Shown here: positions 23,756 through 32,400 of the stretch, one piece after another
Position numbering within the stretch: position 1 is the stretch's first letter
Layout: each line of letters begins with the position of its first letter
Assembly: GCA_934358495.1 (NCBI GenBank)
Contig: CAKRKO010000021.1
Coordinates: 1 to 32,489 of the forward strand
From: an uncultured Eubacterium sp.
Lineage (GTDB): Bacteria > Bacillota > Clostridia > Lachnospirales > Lachnospiraceae
Reading direction: 5' to 3'
Length of the DNA: 32,489 nucleotides
Position numbers and translations under genes: made by a program
The notes under the pieces: model-generated
What the model was told of the DNA's origin: nothing
Seen by the model: only the letters and a program-made list of their open reading frames with translations
Databases searched by the model: none

Positions 23756-25306
23756 CTAATTTGTTCCGGATTTGTCTTCCAGTTCCGGTGTTCCACGCAT
23801 CTGGATCAGCGGGCCACCTGTTTTTTCAATATAGCCTTCGGTAATAGTAACAGCACCGATATTGTCATCCTTCGGAATCTCATACATGATATCAAGCATA
23901 AATTCCTCGATGATAGAACGTAATGCACGTGCTCCCACGTTTTTCTCTTTGGCACGTTTTGCAATGGCACGTAATGCACCATCGTCAAACTCCAGTTTTA
24001 CTTCATCCATTGCCAGTAATTTCTGATACTGCTTGATGATCGCGTTTTTCGGCTCTTTCAGAATCTGTACCAGCATATCCTCAGACAATGCATCCAGTGA
24101 AAACAGAATCGGCAGACGTCCGATGAACTCCGGAATCATACCGAATTTGCGGATGTCCTCTGTGGTCACCTGACGAAGCAGATTTTCTTCTTTATCATAT
24201 TTATCCTTCAGATCCGCCTGGAAACCGATGGATGCATGCTCGTTTAAACGCTCTTTGATGATGTCTTCCAATCCTGGGAACGCACCACCGCAGATAAATA
24301 AAATATTGGATGTATCAATGGTTGTCATCGGAACCATGGCATTTTTGCTGGTCGCTCCGATCGGCACTTCCACTTCCGCGCCTTCTAACAGCTTCAACAT
24401 TCCCTGCTGTACGGATTCACCGCTGACATCACGCTGTGTCGCATTTTTCTTCTTGGCAAGTTTATCGATCTCGTCGATAAATACGATGCCGCGCTCTGCT
24501 TTTTCCACGTCGTTATCTGCTGCTGTCAGAAGCTTGGACAGTACACTTTCGATATCATCGCCTATATAACCGGCTTCTGTCAGGGAAGTTGCATCTGCGA
24601 TAGCAAGCGGCACATCTAAAAGTTTTGCCAGGGTTTTTACCAGATAAGTCTTACCGCAGCCGGTCGGTCCAACCATCAGCATGTTGGATTTTTCAATTTC
24701 AATACCATCTGCATTTGCCTCAGTACCTGCTGCCACACGCTTGTAATGGTTGTAAACAGCCACAGACATAACTTTCTTCGCATAATCCTGACCAACCACA
24801 TAATCATCCAGACTGGCTTTAATCTTGTGAGGTGCCGGAATCTTGCGGATATCCAGAACCGGCTCTTCTTTCTTTTTCTCTTTCGGCTTTTTCTTCTTTA
24901 CTTTCTGCTGATTGCCAAATGGCAGGTCAGACATATTTACAAACTGAATATTCGGCATCTTACCACTGGACAGCATATCTCCGATATTGATGTCACCCAG
25001 TCCAGGAATCCCCGGCATCTGTCCCATAGTATCAAAAGTCTTCTGCATACAATCCTGACAGATGGCCATATTCGGTGCCACATGTATCAGTTTTCCTGCC
25101 TTGCTTGCCGGACGTCTGCACATCGCACAGAACTCATCAAAATCATCTGATTTTTTCTGCTCCTCTGCATGATCGTCCGTCACTACCTCACCGGTTTCCA
25201 CCGGAACTTCACCGGTCTGTGCCGGAGTGTCCGTTGTCTCGTTTTTCTCAGATACAGTCTCGTCTTTTTCATCTGTATCTACTTCTCTGTAATCGTTATC
25301 TATCAT
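23756..25306 (-). CDS. clpX: ClpX, ATP-binding subunit of the ClpXP protease, with extended N-terminus
   Basis: This 516-aa AAA+ unfoldase feeds substrates to ClpP. The zinc-binding domain has Cys60, Cys63, Cys83 and Cys86 (FCAMCRRP and ICQDCMQ). Walker A is GPTGCGKT (213-220) and Walker B is IVFIDEIDKL. IGF in HASIGFQADL fits the ClpP-binding loop. The C-terminal domain ends normally. Typical ClpX is about 420 aa. Here an acidic N-terminal extension of about 55 residues precedes the zinc finger, and a lysine-rich linker (about 135-150, KVKKKKPKEKKKE) precedes the AAA+ domain. The ATG at 25306 is favoured by GGAG 8 nt upstream. clpP is not adjacent. Confidence 0.94.
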   Translation of the reverse strand: MIDNDYREVDTDEKDETVSEKNETTDTPAQTGEVPVETGEVVTDDHAEEQKKSDDFDEFCAMCRRPASKAGKLIHVAPNMAICQDCMQKTFDTMGQMPGIPGLGDINIGDMLSSGKMPNIQFVNMSDLPFGNQQKVKKKKPKEKKKEEPVLDIRKIPAPHKIKASLDDYVVGQDYAKKVMSVAVYNHYKRVAAGTEANADGIEIEKSNMLMVGPTGCGKTYLVKTLAKLLDVPLAIADATSLTEAGYIGDDIESVLSKLLTAADNDVEKAERGIVFIDEIDKLAKKKNATQRDVSGESVQQGMLKLLEGAEVEVPIGATSKNAMVPMTTIDTSNILFICGGAFPGLEDIIKERLNEHASIGFQADLKDKYDKEENLLRQVTTEDIRKFGMIPEFIGRLPILFSLDALSEDMLVQILKEPKNAIIKQYQKLLAMDEVKLEFDDGALRAIAKRAKEKNVGARALRSIIEEFMLDIMYEIPKDDNIGAVTITEGYIEKTGGPLIQMRGTPELEDKSGTN

Positions 25307-25404
25307 AAGAATTTCTCCATTCGTTTTCATACACTTGGAATCCCTCTCCCTGAAAATTCAAAGTGCATATTATTTTTCCTCAAAATTGCCGTTGAGACTT
25401 TTTT

Positions 25405-25434
25405 ATCTTACCATAGATGGAAGGTTGTTTTCAA
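25405..25434 (-). promoter_or_regulatory. Possible clpX promoter
   Basis: TTGAAA (25429-25434), 18 nt, then TAAGAT (25405-25410) on the minus strand, about 100 nt before the clpX start. Confidence 0.45.
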
Positions 25435-25476
25435 CTGGTGTGTCCCGCATTTTAGAAAAGGTTTATGGTTTACACC

Positions 25477-25501
25477 AAAACAGCCACTGGATTGGTGGCT
25501 G
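25477..25501 (-). terminator. Terminator after the second Rpn-family gene
   Basis: On the minus strand GCAGCCACC...GTGGCTG forms a 7-bp stem with a 7-nt loop, followed by TTTT. It lies about 45 nt after the stop codon. Confidence 0.65.
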
Positions 25502-25542
25502 CTTGGATGATACATATAGATTAATATAATGTTGTCAGTTTT

Positions 25543-26460
25543 CTAAGCTTCTGCAAGCCATTTCTGTATTGTCTCGATACTACTCTTCGTCATTTTTGCA
25601 ATCATTTCGATGCTCATGCCTTCAGAGGCCATGGTCTGTGCAATTTCTTTTCGGCCCGCCTCTATTCCTTCTTTTCGACCCGCCTCTATTCCTTCTTTTC
25701 GGCCCGCCTCTATTCCTTCTTTTTTCCCTACTTCTATTCCGATTTCTCTGCCTATTTCTTTTCCTTCCTCAAAGCCTTCTCTAATTCCATCTGCATGAAT
25801 TTCTTCCATTTCTTTACACATATGTTCCACTCCTTTCTCCGTCTCTTTCATTTCCCATATACGTTTTGCCAATACGTTTGTCTGCATATCTGCTACATTT
25901 TTTCTATTGAAATCACTAATCAGCCTCCCAAGTTCCGTATTTTCATCTTCCTTGCTGGCATCCACATAAATAATATGTGCCTCATCTTTAAACTGCGAAG
26001 ACGTTTCCAGCACAGTCCGGTCGATATGTGCAATTGGAAGATTCAATCCCAACGTGTCATCTCTGGTAACGAATATAACATATGTTTCCGGAAGCTTGTC
26101 AAAGTTTTCCCCCGGGTTCAACGTATTGCTGTCCAGTATTCCCAGATGGTACCTGGCTCGTTTCGGGTGTGCTCCCTCATCATCCTGTTGGATCTCTACG
26201 TTAAATGTTCTGCCTCTGTCATCTCCAGCAACACAGTCAAGAACGACTCCACGCCCATGAAGACTTCGATAATCCGCCTGCGTTTCTAAAGTTTCAACGT
26301 ATATCGATTTGTCTCCCATCAAAATACCAAGAACATACTCACATACTTCCCGATCCTTGAGCACATTTCTCGCAAGAATGTCGCTCATCATGGTCAGATT
26401 CTTTATCTTCTCTTTGTATCGTTCCTTTCTCTCAGAATAAGTTTCTCTTTTGCGATTCAT
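25543..26460 (-). CDS. Second Rpn-family PD-(D/E)XK nuclease / putative transposase
   Basis: This 305-aa protein has the nuclease core GVVLDCVAGDD (Asp) and FNVEIQQDD (ExQ), then HPKRARYHLGILDS and TYVIFVTRDD, as in PD-(D/E)XK transposase-family proteins common in Lachnospiraceae. The C-terminal tail has EGIEAGRK repeated three times (24-bp units, about 25646-25720), then a helix-turn-helix-like end (MSIEMIAKMTKSSIETIQKW). It is only distantly similar to the 21158-22237 protein. The ATG at 26460 is chosen because AGGAGGT precedes it, and because the likely promoter would start transcription at about the upstream ATG (26511). It sits between clpX and gatB as a single-gene unit. Confidence 0.85.
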   Translation of the reverse strand: MNRKRETYSERKERYKEKIKNLTMMSDILARNVLKDREVCEYVLGILMGDKSIYVETLETQADYRSLHGRGVVLDCVAGDDRGRTFNVEIQQDDEGAHPKRARYHLGILDSNTLNPGENFDKLPETYVIFVTRDDTLGLNLPIAHIDRTVLETSSQFKDEAHIIYVDASKEDENTELGRLISDFNRKNVADMQTNVLAKRIWEMKETEKGVEHMCKEMEEIHADGIREGFEEGKEIGREIGIEVGKKEGIEAGRKEGIEAGRKEGIEAGRKEIAQTMASEGMSIEMIAKMTKSSIETIQKWLAEA

Positions 26461-26515
26461 TAGTGATGACCACCTCCTGCTTTCATTACGAAGTGACCTC
26501 TCTCTAAGCATTTTT

Positions 26516-26544
26516 ATTTTACAGGAAAATCAGAATCAAAGCAA
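26516..26544 (-). promoter_or_regulatory. Probable promoter of the second Rpn-family gene
   Basis: TTGCTT (26539-26544), 17 nt, then TAAAAT (26516-26521) on the minus strand, downstream of the gatB terminator. Confidence 0.5.
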
Positions 26545-26578
26545 GTTTCCAACCTGTCTAATTACATTTTTCAAAATA

Positions 26579-26625
26579 AAAAAACATCCTTATGCAAATT
26601 GCATAAATCTGCACAAAGATGTTTT
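26579..26625 (-). terminator. Terminator of the amidation operon
   Basis: On the minus strand AAACATC pairs with GATGTTT, with an inner TTATGC/GCATAA stem, followed by a T run. It lies just after the gatB stop. Confidence 0.75.
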
Positions 26626-26647
26626 CATAAGCCATACCATATTTATC

Positions 26648-28084
26648 TTATTTCTCCAGCAGTTCTTTCACAATGCTGTTTACCATTGCCGGGTTTGCTT
26701 TTCCTTTCATAGCCTTCATGGTCTGGCCGACAAGGAATCCCATGGCTTTCTTTTTGCCATTATGGTAATCTTCTACGGACTGTGGATTTTCTGCGATCAC
26801 CTGTGCGATAGTCTCGCACAGTGCGCCTTCGTCATTGACCACTTTCAGTCCTTTTTCTTCCACATATTTCTCCGGATCAATATCCGATTTAAACATTTCC
26901 TCGAATACTTCTTTTGCCACGGAACCATTAATAGTACCTGCATCAACCAGTTCAATCAGTGCAGCCAGATGCTCCGGTGCAAAGCAGATTTCCTCTGCTT
27001 CCATGCTGTTTTCTTTCAGCAGACGCATGGTTTCGCCCATAAGCCAGTTGGATACTTTTTTCGGCTTGCCGCAGAGTTTGGTAGTTTCCTCGAACAGATC
27101 TGCCATGTGCTTTGTTCCGGTGATGATCTGTGCATCGTAATCCGGAATGTCGTACTCTCTGCGGTAACGCTCCAGCTTCTGCGGACGCAGTTCCGGCTGA
27201 CGGCTGCGGATCTCGTTGATCCACTCCTCAGAGATAACGATCGGAGCCAGATCCGGTTCCGGGAAGTAACGGTAATCCTGTGCATCCTCTTTAGAACGCA
27301 TTGCATGAGAAGATTCTTTGTTGTCATCCCAGCGACGGGTTTCCTGCACGACTTTTCTTCCCATCTCAAGAAGTTCGATCTGACGCTCCCGCTCTCCTTC
27401 GATGGCATGTGCGATTGCTTTGAAGGAGTTCAGGTTTTTCATCTCGGTACGGGTTCCAAACTTCGGTGAACCAACTTCACGAACGGACAGGTTGACATCG
27501 GCACGCATGGAGCCTTCGTTTAATTTACAGTCGGATGCGCCCAGATACTGAATCGTCTGGCGCAATGTCTCCAGGTAAGCGATCACTTCATCGGCAGAGC
27601 GCATATCCGGTTCGGATACGATCTCGATCAGCGGTACACCGGAACGGTTGTAATCCACGATGGATACGTCCTCCCACTCGTCATGCACCAATTTACCGGC
27701 ATCTTCCTCCATATGGATCTCATGGATACGCACCTGCTTTTTGCCCGCCGGTGTCTCGATCTCCACATAACCATTGCGGCAGATTGGCAGATACAACTGG
27801 GAAATCTGGTAGTTCTGCGGATTATCCGGGTAAAAATAGTTTTTGCGGTCAAATTTACTGTATCGGGTAATACTGCAGTTTGTTGCCAGACCGACTGCCA
27901 TGGCATACTCCACTACCTGTTTATTTAATACCGGAAGGGAACCCGGCATACCGGTACAAACCGGGCAGGTGTGTGTATTTGGTTTTCCTCCGAACTCTGT
28001 GGAACAGGAACAGAAGATTTTGGTTTTGGTTGCAAGTTCTACATGCACTTCCAGTCCGATGACTGTTTCATAATTCTTACTCAT
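26648..28084 (-). CDS. gatB: Asp-tRNA(Asn)/Glu-tRNA(Gln) amidotransferase subunit B
   Basis: This 478-aa subunit of GatCAB phosphorylates the mischarged tRNA-bound Asp or Glu and accepts ammonia from GatA. The N-terminus YETVIGLEVHVELATKTKIF and the cysteine-rich CSC...CPVC region (zinc site) are diagnostic, as are DYNRSGVPLIEIVSEPD, EGSMRADVNLSV and YRYFPEPDL. The C-terminal helical YqeY-like domain (about 330-478) ends KANPAMVNSIVKELLEK. Full length. AAGGAGGAGAA precedes the ATG. It is the last gene of the aspS-gatC-gatA-gatB operon, 15 nt after gatA, and is followed by a terminator. Confidence 0.98.
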   Translation of the reverse strand: MSKNYETVIGLEVHVELATKTKIFCSCSTEFGGKPNTHTCPVCTGMPGSLPVLNKQVVEYAMAVGLATNCSITRYSKFDRKNYFYPDNPQNYQISQLYLPICRNGYVEIETPAGKKQVRIHEIHMEEDAGKLVHDEWEDVSIVDYNRSGVPLIEIVSEPDMRSADEVIAYLETLRQTIQYLGASDCKLNEGSMRADVNLSVREVGSPKFGTRTEMKNLNSFKAIAHAIEGERERQIELLEMGRKVVQETRRWDDNKESSHAMRSKEDAQDYRYFPEPDLAPIVISEEWINEIRSRQPELRPQKLERYRREYDIPDYDAQIITGTKHMADLFEETTKLCGKPKKVSNWLMGETMRLLKENSMEAEEICFAPEHLAALIELVDAGTINGSVAKEVFEEMFKSDIDPEKYVEEKGLKVVNDEGALCETIAQVIAENPQSVEDYHNGKKKAMGFLVGQTMKAMKGKANPAMVNSIVKELLEK

Positions 28085-28099
28085 ATCTTCTCCTCCTTC

Positions 28100-29563
28100 C
28101 TACGCCTGACTCAGCGGGCTGTGCTGATATGGGCGTGTCTGTTCAAAACTGTATGCTGCCTGAATGATCTTTTTCTCCTGGAAACAGTCTCCGATCAGCT
28201 GCAAACCGATCGGCAGTCCCTGACTGTCCGTGCCGCACGGAAGGGAAATTCCCGGAAGTCCCGCAAGGTTGACGGAAATTGTATAAATGTCGCCAAGATA
28301 CATGCTGATCGGATCCTGCAGGCTCTCGCCAAGCTTTGGTGCTGTGGTCGGTGCTGCCGGTCCAAGGATCATGTCATATTTTGCAAATGCATCGTCAAAT
28401 GCTTTTTTGATCAGTGCTTTGACGCGCAGTGCTTTCAGATAATAAGCATCATAATATCCGGAACTTAAAACGAAAGAGCCAAGCATGATTCTTCGTTTTA
28501 CTTCAGGGCCAAATCCCTCGGAACGGGATTTTTTATACATGTTGTGAAGACCTTCATATTCTTTCGTGCGATAGCCGTATTTGACACCGTCAAAACGTGC
28601 CAGGTTGGAGCTTGCCTCCGCGCAGGCAATGACATAATAGGCCGGGATCGCGTATTTAACGAGACCAAGGTCGAATTCTTCCACGATGGCACCTTTTTCT
28701 TCCAGTACTTTTGCTGCTGCAAGTACCGCTTCCTTTACTTCCGGATTTAAGCCTTCCCCGAAATAATCTTTGGGGATACCGATGCGCATGCCTTTGACAT
28801 CGTCTACCAGGGCCGACGTAAAATCGGTGTCTTCTCTTTCTACGGATGTTGAATCCTTTTTATCATAGGAAGTGATTGCTTCCAGGATCGTTGCGCAGTC
28901 GGTCACATCTTTTGCTACCGGTCCAATCTGATCCAGGGAAGAACCGTATGCGATCAGTCCGTAACGGGAAACGGTTCCATAGGTCGGTTTGATACCGGTT
29001 ACGCCGCAAAAAGAACTCGGCTGGCGGATGGAACCGCCTGTGTCAGAACCAAGGGCAAAGGAACACTCCTCTGCTGCCACAGCTGCGCAGGAACCGCCGG
29101 AAGATCCGCCCGGAACATGCGCGGTATTCCATGGATTTTTTGTCTCGCCGTAGGCAGAAGTCTCTGTCGTGCTTCCCATGGCAAATTCATCCATATTTGT
29201 CTTTCCGATAATGACTGCTCCGGCTTCTTCCAGTTTTTTCACTGCTTCTGCCGTATAAGTCGGTATAAAGTTATATAAAATCTTTGAAGAGCAGGTCGTT
29301 AAAAGACCTTCGGTACAAATATTGTCCTTGATGGCCACCGGAACACCTGCCAAAGGTCCTGTCAGCTCTCCGGCATCAATTTGTGCCTGTACTTCTTTTG
29401 CGCGGGCCAGTGCACCTTCCTCATCGACTGTCACAAAACTGTGCACCTGCTCTTCTTTTGCGCGTACCGCATCCAAAGCTTCCCGAACGGCTGCTTCCAC
29501 GGTCACTTCTTTTGCTTTTATCTTTTTTCCCAGCTCTACTGCTGTCAAACTCATCAAACTCAT
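28100..29563 (-). CDS. gatA: Asp-tRNA(Asn)/Glu-tRNA(Gln) amidotransferase subunit A
   Basis: This 487-aa amidase subunit hydrolyses glutamine to supply ammonia through a tunnel to GatB. The Ser-cisSer-Lys triad is visible as Lys79 (VAIKDNI), Ser154 (PGGSSGGS) and Ser178 (SDTGGSIR). This numbering agrees with the described Staphylococcus enzyme and supports the start. The ATG at 29563 is chosen over 29569 because GGAGG lies 8 nt before it but only 2 nt before the first ATG. The GVTGIKPTYG and GPAAPTTAPKLG motifs are typical. The gene is 17 nt from gatC and 15 nt from gatB, so expression is coordinated. Confidence 0.98.
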   Translation of the reverse strand: MSLMSLTAVELGKKIKAKEVTVEAAVREALDAVRAKEEQVHSFVTVDEEGALARAKEVQAQIDAGELTGPLAGVPVAIKDNICTEGLLTTCSSKILYNFIPTYTAEAVKKLEEAGAVIIGKTNMDEFAMGSTTETSAYGETKNPWNTAHVPGGSSGGSCAAVAAEECSFALGSDTGGSIRQPSSFCGVTGIKPTYGTVSRYGLIAYGSSLDQIGPVAKDVTDCATILEAITSYDKKDSTSVEREDTDFTSALVDDVKGMRIGIPKDYFGEGLNPEVKEAVLAAAKVLEEKGAIVEEFDLGLVKYAIPAYYVIACAEASSNLARFDGVKYGYRTKEYEGLHNMYKKSRSEGFGPEVKRRIMLGSFVLSSGYYDAYYLKALRVKALIKKAFDDAFAKYDMILGPAAPTTAPKLGESLQDPISMYLGDIYTISVNLAGLPGISLPCGTDSQGLPIGLQLIGDCFQEKKIIQAAYSFEQTRPYQHSPLSQA

Positions 29564-29580
29564 TTCCATGTCCTCCGTTC

Positions 29581-30498
29581 TTATTCGCCGATTGTCTTCG
29601 GTACTTTGAATCCGCCATCTTTCTGCTCCGGAGCATTCTTCAGTGTATCTGCACTGCCATCTCCGTTTGTCACAACATCCTCGCGGAATACATTTTCAAT
29701 CGGGAATACATGGGACATCGGCTCGATGCCTGTCGTATCAAGCTCGTTTAAGAGATCGATGTAATCCAGCATATCTTCCATATCTTTTTTCGCTGCTTCT
29801 GCTTCTTCCGGACTCAGTTCCAGTTTTGCCAGAATGCCGACATATTCCATGGTGTCATCGGAAATGACATTTTTCATAGTTCCGTCCTCTGCCATTACTT
29901 TTGTGACGGATGCGCCGCTGGCCTGATCCTCTTCTTCCGGCTCTTCGTCCAGTGCCACATGACTGATTTTTGCATAAACAGCGGCATCCACGATACCCTG
30001 ATTGTCCTTTAGGGACTGGCGCAGGGTTCCTTCATAATCCATACCGGCTTTTTTCATCACTTCACCGGAATTTGGATTTGCCACATCATGCTGTGACCAG
30101 ACACGTCCGGCTCCGACTTCTGCCATCAGGAAACGGATGACTGCCTCCACAGCCTCCGTTGTGTAACCCTGGTGCCACCACGATTTTCCGATGCAATAAC
30201 CAAGTTCTGCACTCTGGATATCCTCTTTCAGTGATACTACGCTGATACTTCCGATCGGCTGCTCGATGTCATTTAACTCGATGGCCCACTGATAAAACTC
30301 ATTTTTGCTGTAACCTGCTTCCCACTGCTGCAGAATCTCTGCGGTCTCTTCCACACTTTTGTGTGGCTGCCAGGTCAGGTATCTGGTCACTTCCGGGTCG
30401 CTTGCCCAGTTGTAATACATATTTTCTGCATCTTCTATGGTAAAACGCCGTAAAGTCAGGCGTTCTGTTGCGATTGTCTGTGTTCCTGTATGTCTCAC
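29581..30498 (-). CDS. gatC: GNAT acetyltransferase-GatC fusion protein
   Basis: This 305-aa protein has two parts. Residues 1-185 form a RimJ/RimL-like GNAT N-acetyltransferase (ERLTLRRFTIEDAENMY, IGSISVVSL, GYCIGKSWWHQGYTTEAV, NSGEVMKKAGM). Residues about 208-305 are a complete GatC (ISDDTMEYVGILAKLELSPE to VFREDVV and GFKVPKTIGE). An acidic linker (DEEPEEEDQ) joins them. GatC normally has about 95-100 aa and stands alone; it clamps GatA and GatB together. The start is GTG with AGGAGGAG upstream. The GNAT substrate is unknown. An internal ATG at 29877 with its own ribosome binding site could also yield free 98-aa GatC. The operon position is that of gatC. Confidence 0.92.
   Translation of the reverse strand: MRHTGTQTIATERLTLRRFTIEDAENMYYNWASDPEVTRYLTWQPHKSVEETAEILQQWEAGYSKNEFYQWAIELNDIEQPIGSISVVSLKEDIQSAELGYCIGKSWWHQGYTTEAVEAVIRFLMAEVGAGRVWSQHDVANPNSGEVMKKAGMDYEGTLRQSLKDNQGIVDAAVYAKISHVALDEEPEEEDQASGASVTKVMAEDGTMKNVISDDTMEYVGILAKLELSPEEAEAAKKDMEDMLDYIDLLNELDTTGIEPMSHVFPIENVFREDVVTNGDGSADTLKNAPEQKDGGFKVPKTIGE
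29877..29890 (-). promoter_or_regulatory. Internal ribosome binding site and ATG for free GatC
   Basis: Inside the fusion gene AGAGGA (29885-29890) lies 7 nt before an in-frame ATG (29875-29877). The resulting product starts MKNVISDDTMEYVGILAKL, which looks like the normal start of stand-alone GatC, and has 98 aa. Confidence 0.55.
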
Positions 30499-30559
30499 GT
30501 TTTTCTCCTCCTACATCTGAATCGCACTTTGTAACGATTCCGGGTTCTGCCATAAGCTT

Positions 30560-31891
30560 TTACGGCTCTAATCTGCTCAGATCTCTTGGAAACAGGGTCG
30601 CTTCCCGGACGTTATCTTCTCCGATCAGCTGCATGGTCAGACGTTCCATTCCGATACCAAGTCCACCATGTGGCGGCATGCCGTATTTGAATGCCGACAG
30701 GTAATGCTCCATGCCTTCGGTCTCCATGCCCCGCTGTGCGATCTTTTCCATTAATTTATCATACTGATGGATACGCTGTCCACCGGTTGTGATCTCCAGA
30801 CCTTTGTAAAGCAGGTCAAAGCTTAAGGTGTAAGTCGGATCTGCCGGATCATCCATTGCATAAAACGGACGTTTCTTGGATGGATAATGTGTGACAAATA
30901 CAAAATCACTGCCGAATTCTTCTTTTGCATACTGACCGATCAGATGCTCCTCCTCCGGCTCCAAATCGTATGGATTGCGAAACTGTCTGTCGTATTTTTC
31001 AGCCACGCGCTGTTTTGCTTCATCAAAACGGATAGCCGGGATCCGACTTACATCCGGAAGTTCGATCTGTAAAATATCTAACTCTTTCGCATAGTCTTTT
31101 TTCAGTAACTCCATGGTATACTGCAAAAATCCGGTCTCCATCGCCATGATATCTTCGAATCCGTCAATGTATCCCATTTCAAAATCAAGACTGTTATATT
31201 CGTTCAAATGGCGTTTTGTATTATGTTTTTCCGCACGAAAAACCGGTGCTGTCTCAAAGACTCTGTCAAATACACCCACCATCATCTGTTTGTAAAACTG
31301 TGGACTCTGCTGCAGGATCGCAGGTCTGTGGAAATACTCCAGTTTAAACAGGTTCGCACCGCCCTCAGCACTTTTAGCGCCAAGTTTTGGTGTATGGATT
31401 TCTGTAAATCCCTGGCTGTAGAGGAAATCCCGAAAACCTCTTACGATACCCTCCTGAATCCGGAACGTTGCACGTTCCCTGATATTTCTCAGAGCTACGG
31501 CGCGGTGGTTTAATCTGGCTTCCAGTGAAGTGTTCATCTTCCACTTGGCAATCGGAAGAGGCAGGCTCTCTGCCGGCTCGGAAAGAATTCTGACCTTTTT
31601 CATACGGATCTCGAATCCTCCCGGCGCACGCTCTTCCTTATTTAATACACCGCTCACTTCAATGGCTGCACCTTCCTTGAGTTCCTTCAGATCAATTGCT
31701 GTCACGCCTTCTTCATACACGCACTGCAGGAGGCCTTCTCTCTTTCGCAGAACCACAAAGGCTACCTCACCCATGTCACGCACTGTATGAACGGCTCCAT
31801 TCACGCTGATCAGCTGACCATACAGGTCAGAAGCAAGGATTTCACTGATTTCCATCGTCTCTTTTGGCATTACACCGGTCATCATTTTCAT
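30560..31891 (-). CDS. aspS: Aspartyl-tRNA synthetase, archaeal-type (probably non-discriminating)
   Basis: This 443-aa class IIb synthetase has an N-terminal OB-fold anticodon domain (about 15-105) and a catalytic domain. Motif 2 lies around PVFRAEKHNTKRHLNEYNSLD and motif 3 at GIGMERLTM. The GEFEIRMKK-like and LPIAKWKMNTSLEARLNHR segments are typical of the short archaeal-type AspRS, without the insertion of the long bacterial form. Clustering with GatCAB and an Asn-type T-box suggests it charges tRNA(Asn) with Asp for amidation. Discrimination cannot be read from sequence here. The ATG at 31891 follows AAGGAG; the frame is open upstream, but that part lies in lysine- and asparagine-rich leader sequence. 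Confidence 0.92.
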   Translation of the reverse strand: MKMMTGVMPKETMEISEILASDLYGQLISVNGAVHTVRDMGEVAFVVLRKREGLLQCVYEEGVTAIDLKELKEGAAIEVSGVLNKEERAPGGFEIRMKKVRILSEPAESLPLPIAKWKMNTSLEARLNHRAVALRNIRERATFRIQEGIVRGFRDFLYSQGFTEIHTPKLGAKSAEGGANLFKLEYFHRPAILQQSPQFYKQMMVGVFDRVFETAPVFRAEKHNTKRHLNEYNSLDFEMGYIDGFEDIMAMETGFLQYTMELLKKDYAKELDILQIELPDVSRIPAIRFDEAKQRVAEKYDRQFRNPYDLEPEEEHLIGQYAKEEFGSDFVFVTHYPSKKRPFYAMDDPADPTYTLSFDLLYKGLEITTGGQRIHQYDKLMEKIAQRGMETEGMEHYLSAFKYGMPPHGGLGIGMERLTMQLIGEDNVREATLFPRDLSRLEP

Positions 31892-31997
31892 TGTTTCGTA
31901 CACTCCTTTTGCATAAAATGTTGTAAGGTGCGGGACGGAATTATTCTTATTTTTGTTATTTTTGTCTTTTTCGGATTGCCTTGGCTCTGAAAAAGAC

Positions 31998-32316
31998 AAA
32001 AAAACGCCCTAAGGATACTTCTTTGTATCCCAGGACGAAATAATGCTCTCTATTATTCCGCGGTACCACCCGCATTGAGAAAAACAATACTACAAACTAC
32101 TCATGATCTGTGTCTTTCCCCACTCAGGCACGTAACGTGTGCGACCCGTACAGACCTACTGAAATCCACTGATAACTGATATATGATTTCGCATTCAATC
32201 TGTCTGCTCCAGAGTGTTCCCTTCATCTCCTCAGCCAAACAGCGCTCTCAGTCGGTGACGCCGTATTCCTGTCGGTTTCTGAAGACAAGAGTCTCCTTCT
32301 ACGCATTTGCTCATGA
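31998..32316 (-). ncRNA. T-box riboswitch leader of the amidation operon
   Basis: The minus strand carries the T-box sequence GGGTGGTACCGCGG (32058-32071), which pairs with uncharged tRNA ends. It is followed by a terminator (CGTCCT..GGATAC with GTATCC..AGGGCG, then seven T; 31998-32037). Stem I lies upstream, at about 32200-32310. On its 3' side GAAC (32216-32219) is followed by ACTCTGGAG, the usual context of a specifier. AAC (Asn) fits the position best, and GAA (Glu) overlaps it by one base. High uncharged tRNA should favour antitermination and synthesis of AspRS and GatCAB. Confidence 0.93.
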
Positions 32317-32322
32317 TTTTGT

Positions 32323-32351
32323 ATCTTAGCACATCATTTTTTGCTTTGCAA
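32323..32351 (-). promoter_or_regulatory. Promoter of the T-box/aspS-gatCAB operon
   Basis: TTGCAA (32346-32351), 17 nt, then TAAGAT (32323-32328) on the minus strand, placing the start just before stem I of the T-box. Confidence 0.7.
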
Positions 32352-32400
32352 GACTAAATTTGAACGCAGTCGCTTTACCGATATAGACAAAAAGAAAAGG

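Noticed and set aside
26450..27469. 339-codon plus-strand frame opposite gatB and the Rpn promoter region
   Set aside because: It is antisense to gatB with phenylalanine/cysteine-rich shadow composition.
29581..30498. Fusion caused by a missed stop or frameshift between a GNAT gene and gatC
   Set aside because: One continuous frame with an acidic linker and no break; the internal start is reported as an addition rather than as evidence of two genes.
31892..31999. N-terminal extension of AspRS
   Set aside because: It encodes a low-complexity K/N-rich stretch running back to the T-box terminator, and AAGGAG precedes the ATG at 31891.
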